Shown: positions 1 through 9,970 of the stretch, in pieces
Layout: each line of letters starts with the position of its first letter
How positions within the stretch are numbered: position 1 is the first letter of the stretch
Assembly (NCBI GenBank): GCA_013694845.1
Contig: JACDBQ010000511.1
Span: 1 to 28,188 of the forward strand
DNA: 28,188 bases
Source of the DNA: Acidobacteriota bacterium
Lineage (GTDB): Bacteria; Acidobacteriota; Vicinamibacteria; Vicinamibacterales; 2-12-FULL-66-21
Reading direction: 5' to 3'
The notes under the pieces: model-generated
What the model saw: only the letters and a program-made list of their open reading frames with translations
Told to the model about the DNA's origin: nothing
The model's database searches: none
Translations under genes and position numbers: made by a program

Positions 1-46
1 CGATATCTTCGAGCCCCGCCTTGGGCTTCGCTTCATCAGTGGGCAT
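1..46 (-). CDS. 5' end of a gene running off the left edge (unidentified)
   Basis: An open frame starts with ATG at 46 and runs leftwards out of the window, giving only about 15 residues (MPTDEAKPKAGLEDI). No stop is met. There is no Shine-Dalgarno motif, but TAAAAT (53-58 on this strand) ends six bases before the ATG. The AGLED stretch is reminiscent of the N-terminus of bacterial citrate synthases, but so few residues cannot support an assignment, so no function is claimed. It would be read in the same direction as the upstream glycosyltransferase gene and is separated from it by repeat-rich DNA. Confidence 0.4.
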   Translation of the reverse strand, partial: MPTDEAKPKAGLEDI

Positions 47-60
47 AACGCGATTTTACC

Positions 61-88
61 GGAATGCGGGATGCGGGGTGCGGGGTGG
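61..88. repeat. Degenerate heptamer array (GGRTGC type)
   Basis: Four consecutive 7-bp units, GGAATGC, GGGATGC, GGGGTGC and GGGGTGG, occupy this stretch between the left-edge gene and the glycosyltransferase gene. A complementary GCACCCC lies at 127-133. It is one of several intergenic arrays in the window with the same 7-bp period but a different unit. Confidence 0.7.
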
Positions 89-104
89 ACGGTATCTCGA
101 ACCT

Positions 105-178
105 TGTGGCGCGGGCCTTTCAGGCGCGCACCCCGACACCGAACCGCAGGGACGCAGGCCTGAAAGGCCTGCGCTACA
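105..178. repeat. REP-like inverted pair (two small palindromes in opposite orientation)
   Basis: The left arm (105-130) and the reverse complement of the right arm (153-178) match at 21 of 26 positions. Each arm is itself a hairpin. The right one is perfect, with CGCAGGCC (153-160) and GGCCTGCG (166-173) around the loop TGAAA. The left one (111-129) has six of seven stem pairs. About 22 bases separate the arms. This layout is like bacterial interspersed palindromic elements. It lies 3' of the glycosyltransferase gene and could also act on the 3' end of its mRNA. Confidence 0.6.
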
Positions 179-205
179 GCTGAGAGCTCAGAGCCAGGAG
201 CTACT
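179..205. repeat. Short heptamer array touching the GT2 stop codon
   Basis: Three related 7-bp units, GAGAGCT, CAGAGCC and AGGAGCT, lie directly at the 3' end of the minus-strand glycosyltransferase gene and reach into its stop codon at 201-203. Confidence 0.5.
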
Positions 206-1703
206 TCGCCACCTCCGGCGACTTCAGCATCACGTTTTCACCCGTGAACTGCTGGAAGATCGAGAGGAGCCCGGTATAGAGGAAGCCGATCTGGAACAGC
301 ATCATGAACGGCAGCGTGCCGTAGATGCCGTTGGCAAGCGCGTAAAAGACGGTCGCGGTGAAGTAGAGGCCGAGCGCGAACTCGATCATCGGTTGAACGC
401 CGACGGACTGGTGGTATCTCTTGCCGACCCATTCGTCGCTGTCGCGTTCGATGCCGTACTTCGGGGTACGGGCGAACTCGCTCTGCTTGTGGAAGATGGC
501 TTCGATGACCGCGCGGGTGTTGTTGACGCACAGCCCGATGCCGATCGACATGAGGAACGGCAGATACTTCAGCCGGGTTTTCCAGTCCGGATACAGCTCC
601 CGCTGCGAGACCATGTAGAAATTGCAGAACGACAGGGTCGCGGCCGCGAAGAGCGGAATGTCGATGAGCATCATTTCCGTCCAACCCATGCTGTATCGCA
701 CGTACATGGACGGGAACATCAGGATCGAGAGCAGCGACATCAGGAGGTAGTTGAAGTTCGCCGACAGGTGAAAGAAGGCCTCGACCTTCACGCCGAGCGG
801 CTGGTTCGAGCGAAGGATCATCGGCAGCAGCTTCATGCAGGTCTGAACGGATCCCTTGGCCCAGCGATGCTGCTGCGACTTGAAGGAGTTCATCTCGACG
901 GGAACTTCGGCCGGCGCAACCAGGTCCGGCAGGAAAACGAAATGCCAGCCTCTCAGCTGCGCCCGGTAGCTCAGGTCGAGGTCTTCGGTCAGGGTGTCGT
1001 GCTGCCAGCCGCCGGCATCGGGGATCACCTCCCGGCGCCAGATGCCGGCCGTGCCGTTGAAATTGAAGAAGCATCCGGCGCGATTACGGCTGCCATGCTC
1101 GAGGACGAAGTGCGCATCGAGCAGGATCGCCTGAATCTTGGTCAGGAGCGAATAGTCCTGGTTGATGTGGCCCCAGCGCGCCTGGACCATGCCAATCTTC
1201 GGATCGGTGGCGAAGTGCGGGAGCGTGCGCATCAGGAAATCGGCGGGCGGGATGAAGTCCGCATCGAAGATCGCGATGAAGTCACCGGACGCCTGCTGCA
1301 GACCGGCCTCGAGGGCGCCCGCCTTGTAGCCGGTCCGGTCGACCCGGTGCAGAAATTTGATGTCGAAACCCTTGGCCGCATAGCGCCGCACAGCCAGCTC
1401 GGCAATCTCGCTGGTTTCGTCGGTCGAATCGTCGAGCACCTGGATCTCGAGCAGCTCGCGCGGGTAGTCCAGCTCGCAGACCGCCCCGATCAAGCGATCC
1501 GCTACATACATCTCGTTGAAGATGGGGAGCTGAACGGTAACGGGTGGCAGCGTCTGCAACGGCAGGGGCGGCAGCGCGGCCGGCACCTTGTCCTTGTTCT
1601 TCATGTAAAGATAAACAAGGTAGTAGCGGTGCCAGCCGTAGATCGCCAGGATGCTGAGCACGAAGAAGTACAGAACGAGGATCAGTGTCTCAGTCGACGA
1701 CAT
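201..1703 (-). CDS. Membrane glycosyltransferase family 2 (cellulose-synthase-like)
   Basis: This 500-residue processive-type glycosyltransferase probably uses a nucleotide sugar at the cytoplasmic face of the inner membrane to build or extend a polysaccharide or glycolipid. The N-terminus has one membrane segment (about 5-25). The GT-A domain follows, with the family's acidic motifs: DD at 91-92, DAD at 147-149, TED at 239-241 and QQHRW at 277-281 (the Q/RxxRW signature). Hydrophobic segments occur at roughly 312-330, 343-362, 378-395, 443-460 and 465-485. The RTPKYG sequence near 411 is typical of CESA_CaSu_A2-like proteins of Acidobacteria. No PilZ domain, BcsB or cellulase gene is nearby, so the sugar and acceptor are unknown. 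A good promoter lies just upstream (1738-1767). Confidence 0.9.
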   Translation of the reverse strand: MSSTETLILVLYFFVLSILAIYGWHRYYLVYLYMKNKDKVPAALPPLPLQTLPPVTVQLPIFNEMYVADRLIGAVCELDYPRELLEIQVLDDSTDETSEIAELAVRRYAAKGFDIKFLHRVDRTGYKAGALEAGLQQASGDFIAIFDADFIPPADFLMRTLPHFATDPKIGMVQARWGHINQDYSLLTKIQAILLDAHFVLEHGSRNRAGCFFNFNGTAGIWRREVIPDAGGWQHDTLTEDLDLSYRAQLRGWHFVFLPDLVAPAEVPVEMNSFKSQQHRWAKGSVQTCMKLLPMILRSNQPLGVKVEAFFHLSANFNYLLMSLLSILMFPSMYVRYSMGWTEMMLIDIPLFAAATLSFCNFYMVSQRELYPDWKTRLKYLPFLMSIGIGLCVNNTRAVIEAIFHKQSEFARTPKYGIERDSDEWVGKRYHQSVGVQPMIEFALGLYFTATVFYALANGIYGTLPFMMLFQIGFLYTGLLSIFQQFTGENVMLKSPEVAK

Positions 1704-1737
1704 AGAAAGATGATTCCGTCACACGGCACAATCGCTC

Positions 1738-1767
1738 ATATTACAGTCCAGCTCGTCGAGAAGTCAA
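1738..1767 (-). promoter_or_regulatory. Sigma70-type promoter of the GT2 gene
   Basis: On the minus strand TTGACT (1762-1767) and TAATAT (1738-1743) are separated by 18 bases. Transcription would start near 1731, giving a leader of about 28 bases before the ATG at 1703. No strong Shine-Dalgarno motif is visible in that leader. Prediction only. Confidence 0.6.
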
Positions 1768-1789
1768 CGCGGCGCAAGGACTTGCGGTC

Positions 1790-2551
1790 GTGAACCGGCT
1801 CGAGCTGCGCGGGCTCCTGGACGCGGTGTGTGCCGGCACCTTAACGCCTGAGGCCGCTCATGGCCGCCTCCTTCAATTTCTGCGCCACGCACCCTACGAA
1901 GACCTCGGATTTGCCAAGGTCGACCATCATCGCAGCATCAGACAGGGCTTCCCCGAAGTGATTTTCGGCATCGGGAAAACACCCGCCCAAATCGCGTCGA
2001 TTGCCGAACGCATCGTCAACGCCGGCCAGAATCTCCTGGTGACCCGGTCGACCGAGGAAGCCCATACGGCCGTGGTCGCGGTGCTGCCAGATGCGGTCTT
2101 CAACCCCGTGGCGGGTACGATATCCCTGCGGCGTAGCCCGCCCCCTGTCGGGAAGGGAACTGTCGCCATCGCGGCGGCCGGAACCGCCGACCTGCCGGTG
2201 GCGGAAGAAGCCGCCGTCTGCCTCGATATGATGGGGAATACGGTCGATCGGCTGTATGACGTCGGGGTGGCGGGCCTGCATCGGCTGCTCGCCGTCCACG
2301 ACCGGCTCACCGCCGCGCGGGTCGTGATCGTCGTGGCCGGCATGGAAGGCGCGCTGCCGAGCGTGATCGGGGGCCTGGTGGACACGCCGGTCATCGCCGT
2401 CCCGACCAGCATCGGCTACGGCGCAAGCTTCGGCGGCCTCACGGCGCTCCTTGCGATGCTCAACAGCTGCGCGAGCGGAGTGTCGGTGGTGAACATCGAC
2501 AACGGGTTCGGCGCGGCCGCGATCGCGAGCTCGATCAATCACCTTCCCTAG
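1790..2551 (+). CDS. larB: LarB, pyridinium-3,5-biscarboxylate mononucleotide synthase
   Basis: LarB carboxylates and hydrolyses nicotinic acid adenine dinucleotide, the first step in making the nickel-pincer nucleotide cofactor of lactate racemase and related LarA enzymes. The 253-residue protein has the family layout. An N-terminal part includes DLGFAKVDHHRSIRQGFPEVIFG (about 38-60). A PurE/AIR-carboxylase-like C-terminal domain follows, including the glycine-rich GYGASFGG and the terminal INDNGFGAA-like VNIDNGFGAA. The start is GTG at 1790, with AAGGA ten bases upstream. LarC, LarE and LarA are not in the window, so the rest of the pathway must be elsewhere or the gene is an orphan. It is divergent from the GT2 gene, with 86 bases between the starts. 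Confidence 0.9.
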   Translation: MNRLELRGLLDAVCAGTLTPEAAHGRLLQFLRHAPYEDLGFAKVDHHRSIRQGFPEVIFGIGKTPAQIASIAERIVNAGQNLLVTRSTEEAHTAVVAVLPDAVFNPVAGTISLRRSPPPVGKGTVAIAAAGTADLPVAEEAAVCLDMMGNTVDRLYDVGVAGLHRLLAVHDRLTAARVVIVVAGMEGALPSVIGGLVDTPVIAVPTSIGYGASFGGLTALLAMLNSCASGVSVVNIDNGFGAAAIASSINHLP

Positions 2552-2553
2552 CC

Positions 2554-2582
2554 TTGCCGCAAGTCTCAGCCTGAGCTATAGT
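2554..2582 (+). promoter_or_regulatory. Sigma70-type promoter of the mutS2-dnaG-rpoD operon
   Basis: TTGCCG (2554-2559) and TATAGT (2577-2582) are separated by exactly 17 bases, just after the larB stop. Transcription would begin near 2589, about 32 bases before the mutS2 ATG. The -10 is strong and the -35 moderate. Prediction only. Confidence 0.55.
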
Positions 2583-2620
2583 TAGCGATTGCCCTGGCGG
2601 CGTTCACTCCTCAATCAGCC

Positions 2621-5037
<2,417 letters not shown>

Positions 5038-5038
<1 letters not shown>

Positions 5039-6825
5039 TGCCGCTTTTCCCGGCGTCGTTCATTGACGACCTGAAATCGCACGCCGACATCGTCCAGGTC
5101 GTTCAGGAGCGCGTGCCTCTCCGGCGCGCCGGAACGTCCTGGAAGGGGCTGTGCCCGTTCCATGGAGAGAAGACGCCGTCGTTCAACGTTCACGGGGACA
5201 AGGGCTACTTCAAGTGTTTCGGGTGTGGTGTCGCGGGCGACGTCATCAAATTCGTGGAGCTCTACGACAAGCTGGCCTTTCCAGAGGCGGTCCGCCAGCT
5301 CGCCGGACGGTTCGGTCTGACCGTCCCCGAAGGGGAGGATTCGAAAGAGGACGTCGAGGCCAGCCGGGACCGCGAGGCGCTGCTGAAAGCGCACGAACTC
5401 GCCGCCCTCTGGTTCCGCGAACAGTTGCAGACACCCGCCGGGGCCCCCGCGCGCCGCTTGCTGGGGGAACGCGGGGTCACCACCGAAATGCTGGAACGCC
5501 AGGGAATCGGTTACGCTCCCTCGTCACGGGAAGCGCTCAAAACCCATCTGCTCACGGCCGGATTTTCTGCCGGCCTACTCGCGCGTACCGGCCTGGTCGT
5601 GCAGCGGGACGAAGGGACGGTCGTGGATCGATTCCGGACCCGGATCATGATCCCGATTCACAGGGACAACGGCGCGATCATCGCGTTCGGGGGCCGCGCC
5701 ATGGAAGCCGGCCAGCAACCAAAGTACCTGAACTCGCCGGAGACGCCGATCTACACGAAAGGCAAGACGCTGTACGGTCTCCACTTGAGCAAGTCGGCCA
5801 TCAGCCGGACCAAACACGCCGTCATGGTCGAGGGATACTTCGACTGGGCCCAGGCGTTCCAGGCGGGCATCACGAACGTGGTCGCCTCATCGGGGACGGC
5901 CCTGACGCCGGCGCAGGTCCGGCTGCTGAAACGTTTCGCGTCCAAAGTCGTCCTCAGCTTCGACCCGGACGCGGCCGGGCAGGGGGCGGCCGCGCGGTCG
6001 TCGGAGTTGCTGGTGACCGAAGGTTTCCAGGTCAACGTCGCCATGCTCCCGGCCGGCGATGATCCCGATAACTTCATACGGAAGAACGGCGGACCGGCGT
6101 ACCAGGAGAGACTGCGGTGTTCGAGGCAATATCTGGATTACCTGCTGGACCGTACCGCCGCGGAGCACGATTTCAACCGGGATGACAGCCGGCGCGAGTT
6201 TCTTGGCAGAATGTTGACAGTGGCCGCCAGGATCCCTGATGCGGCGAGCCGGGATCAGTTCGGCGACCGCCTCGCTCATAAGGCCCGGATTACGGAAGAG
6301 GTTGTTCGAGCGGAAATTCGGAAGGCCGCAGTTCAAAAACAGACGACCGTCGAGGATCGGACGATTCCCGTCCTCACGCAACTGAAACCGGCCGAAAAAG
6401 GCCTGATCTGGGCGCTCCTCCACCAACCTGCCGACGGGCTGGAAGCGTTGCTCACGCTTGACGACGAGGATCTGTCGGGGCTGGCCTCCCAGCTGATCCT
6501 TCGTCAGGCGCTGTCCCTGCAGGAAACGCCACCGGAGTCTTTACCGGCCACGCTGATTGAGCGTCTAACTAAGGGGGAGGCCAGGCTGGTGTCCGAACTG
6601 GGCCGGCCCGCCAGTTCGCCGGCACACCCCTCAGACTGTGTCATGGCGCTGAAGAAGCGCCGCTTCGACCGGGAGCGTGCCGAGGTCCAACGTGAAATAG
6701 ACCGCCTTCAGGAGCAGGGTGGAGCGCGGTACGAAGATGAGATCGTGACCCTGTGGGCGCGCAAGCGGGACTTGCTGCGGCGTATTGAGGAAATGGGGGC
6801 AGGCACCTTTACGAAGGGAGCCTGA
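5038..6825 (+). CDS. dnaG: DNA primase DnaG
   Basis: This is the replicative primase, which makes RNA primers at the fork. The 595-residue protein has the N-terminal CHC2 zinc finger with C39, H42, C60 and C63. The RNA polymerase core includes the TOPRIM metal site, with E265 in VEGYFDW and D309 and D311 in FDPDAAG; these are the same positions as in the E. coli enzyme. A C-terminal region, presumably for DnaB contact, ends in a charged coil (about 535-590). ATG 5038 shares its A with the mutS2 stop, and an AAGGAG motif lies at the end of mutS2. rpoD begins 26 bases after the stop, giving the classical dnaG-rpoD order of the macromolecular synthesis operon. Confidence 0.97.
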
Positions 6826-6850
6826 CCCCGGTAAGAGAGGTTCGGAATAC

Positions 6851-8569
<1,719 letters not shown>

Positions 8570-8571
8570 GG

Positions 8572-8656
8572 CAATGCTGAAGGCTGAATGTGGAAGTACG
8601 GGGGCAATGCCGAATTCGTCCTTACATCAGCATTCAGCATTCACCCTTCAGCATTG
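8572..8656. repeat. Long inverted repeat built from CAGCATT heptamers
   Basis: The arms 8572-8590 and 8638-8656 are complementary over 19 bases with one mismatch. The right side reads as 7-bp units: CAGCATT, CAGCATT, CACCCTT, CAGCATT (from about 8627). Pairing can be extended partly inward (ATGT at 8588-8591 with ACAT at 8623-8626). It begins two bases after the rpoD stop and ends 14 bases before the tRNA. It could fold at the rpoD mRNA 3' end, but there is no clear T-run to make it a classical terminator. Confidence 0.75.
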
Positions 8657-8670
8657 TGTTAGCCTTCCCC

Positions 8671-8743
8671 GGGCCCATAGCTCAATGGTTAGAGCCGCCG
8701 GCTCATAACCGGCTCGTTCCAGGTTCGAGTCCTGGTGGGCCCA
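8671..8743 (+). tRNA. tRNA with CAU anticodon (Met elongator or Ile2)
   Basis: A full cloverleaf of 73 bases can be folded by eye. The acceptor stem GGGCCCA (8671-8677) pairs with TGGGCCC (8736-8742), followed by discriminator A. The D arm is GCTC/GAGC with loop AATGGTTA. The anticodon stem is GCCGG/CCGGC with loop CTCATAA and anticodon CAT at 8704-8706. The T arm is CCAGG/CCTGG with loop TTCGAGT. CCA is not encoded. It is not an initiator tRNA, because the first pair G1-C72 is intact. Elongator Met and the lysidine-modified Ile2 both carry CAU and cannot be separated securely from the sequence alone. The short D loop resembles Ile2. Confidence 0.93.
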
Positions 8744-8786
8744 TCCTTCGCTCCCGCCTGCCATGGACATCCACCGCAGCGCGGCT

Positions 8787-9443
8787 CTATCGCCGCGGTG
8801 TCTTCAGCAGGTGCTGGGCGCCGTCGAAGAAGTCCACCATCCCGGTGTCCAGCGAATACTCGGCCCCCACCACCACGAGTCCCTCGTTCTGTATCAGCTG
8901 CTCGATCTCGTCGGAGCCGTGGCGCAGGTGATTCACCGAGACACGGATGTTGGCCCGGACCGCGTGCCGGACGAGCTCGTCGAGGTCGTCCTTCAGCGGG
9001 GTCGTCAGTAGTTCCTCGACTGAGGGCCGGATGCGGTCGACGATCGACCGGATGTTGTGCGAGTGACCATCCTGAGGGCGCTGCAGCTCTTCGATCGTCG
9101 CGAGGATGGCGCCGCACTCGGAATGCCCGAGCACCACCACCAGCCGCGTGTCGAAGCGCGCCGCCGCGAATTCAACGCTGCCCACCTGCGACGGCGCCAC
9201 GATGTTGCCGGCAACGCGGATGACGAACAGATCCCCCAGGCCCTGGTCGAACACGATCTCCGCGGGCACACGCGCGTCGGAACATCCGAGAACGATCGCG
9301 AACGGCTGCTGGTCGGTCGGCAACTGCGCGGAACGCGACGCGGTTGCGAGGCCCTCGCCGCCCTGCATCCGTTCGGCGAATCGCCGGTTCCCGGAGCGCA
9401 GACGGTCGAGCGCTTCATGCGCCGACACCCTGGCGCGGGTCAT
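8787..9443 (-). CDS. Beta-class carbonic anhydrase
   Basis: This enzyme interconverts CO2 and bicarbonate, supplying bicarbonate for carboxylases. The 218-residue protein shows the zinc site and catalytic dyad of the beta class: C54, D56 and R58 in GCSDARVP, then H107 and C110 in LGHSECG. The open frame extends further upstream, but ATG 9443 is chosen because GGGAG precedes it at good distance and the upstream residues look non-coding. A stronger AGGAGG (9465-9470) sits in front of a tiny seven-codon frame that ends on this ATG. The gene is divergent from the BlaI-type regulator, so its upstream region includes the palindromic operator at 9521-9532. Confidence 0.93.
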   Translation of the reverse strand: MTRARVSAHEALDRLRSGNRRFAERMQGGEGLATASRSAQLPTDQQPFAIVLGCSDARVPAEIVFDQGLGDLFVIRVAGNIVAPSQVGSVEFAAARFDTRLVVVLGHSECGAILATIEELQRPQDGHSHNIRSIVDRIRPSVEELLTTPLKDDLDELVRHAVRANIRVSVNHLRHGSDEIEQLIQNEGLVVVGAEYSLDTGMVDFFDGAQHLLKTPRR

Positions 9444-9516
9444 TTCTTCTCCCTGGTCACGAAACCTCCTGAACCCGGTCGGGCCCTGCAGAGGATACCC
9501 GCAATCCCGGGCGGCC

Positions 9517-9545
9517 TTGACTACAATTGTAGGCACTGGTATCCT
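9517..9545 (+). promoter_or_regulatory. Sigma70-type promoter of the blaI-M56 operon with embedded operator
   Basis: TTGACT (9517-9522) and TATCCT (9540-9545) are spaced by exactly 17 bases. The spacer begins with most of the perfect palindrome CTACAATTGTAG (9521-9532), which has the TACA/TGTA half-sites of BlaI/MecI operators and overlaps the end of the -35 box. Bound repressor would block polymerase directly. Transcription would start near 9552. Confidence 0.65.
9521..9532. promoter_or_regulatory. Palindromic operator, BlaI/MecI type
   Basis: CTACAATTGTAG is a perfect 12-base palindrome containing TACA and TGTA, the core half-sites known for BlaI/MecI repressors. A second, shorter palindrome ACACGTGT (9560-9567) with one TGTA half-site lies in the leader before the blaI ATG and may be an auxiliary site. 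Autoregulation by the adjacent BlaI-type protein is inferred from position and motif. Confidence 0.6.
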
Positions 9546-9574
9546 GCGGCTTGTTGACGACACGTGTAAGCACC

Positions 9575-9970
9575 ATGGCCCCTTCCGAATCATCGATCGG
9601 CGAACAGGAAATGGCTCTCCTGCGGCACATCGCCGACCGAGGGGGCGTCACCGTCGGGGAGGCCGCCGACGCATTCGGCAGCGGCCGCGGCCTGGCGAGG
9701 TCAACGGTGCTGACGATGATGGAACGCTTGCGCCGCAAGGGGCACTTGTCACGCCGGGTGGCGGACGGTGTCTACCGTTACCGCTCGCTCTCGTCGTCCG
9801 CCGAGCTGCTGAAGGGCGCCGTCCAGCGGTTCGTCGAGCGGAATCTCGATGGGTCCGTGTCCCCTTTCCTCGCGTATCTGTCGGAGGCGGGTGAATTGTC
9901 GGAGAAGGAACGGCGCGACCTCGAGCGGATCGTCGCGAGGCTGGATGCGGCGCAGCGAAGGGACCAATGA
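9575..9970 (+). CDS. blaI: BlaI/MecI/CopY-family transcriptional repressor
   Basis: This 131-residue winged-helix repressor is of the kind that is removed by cleavage after signalling from an M56 metalloprotease. The N-terminal DNA-binding domain runs through EQEMALLRHIADRGGVTVGEAADAF, the recognition helix region ARSTVLTMMERLRRKGHL, and a wing RRVADGVYRYRSL. The C-terminal helices (about 75-130) would dimerise. The open frame begins with TTG codons at 9551, but the predicted transcript starts at about that point, so ATG 9575 is preferred despite a weak ribosome site. The stop overlaps the start of the M56 gene (ATGA), so the pair is co-translated. No beta-lactamase or penicillin-binding protein gene is adjacent. 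Confidence 0.88.
   Translation: MAPSESSIGEQEMALLRHIADRGGVTVGEAADAFGSGRGLARSTVLTMMERLRRKGHLSRRVADGVYRYRSLSSSAELLKGAVQRFVERNLDGSVSPFLAYLSEAGELSEKERRDLERIVARLDAAQRRDQ

Noticed and set aside
21..1793. A 590-codon plus-strand open frame opposite the glycosyltransferase
   Set aside because: It is the antisense shadow of the GT2 gene. Its composition is rich in R, H, E and D, as expected from a GC-rich reverse frame, with no recognisable domain.
8572..8656. Rho-independent terminator after rpoD
   Set aside because: The stem is long but not GC-rich at its base, and no T-run follows. It is better described as an inverted repeat of heptamers.
8771..8800. Hairpin at the 3' end of the carbonic anhydrase gene as a terminator
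   Set aside because: The stem has bulges and no T-run on the relevant strand; it is mostly inside coding sequence.
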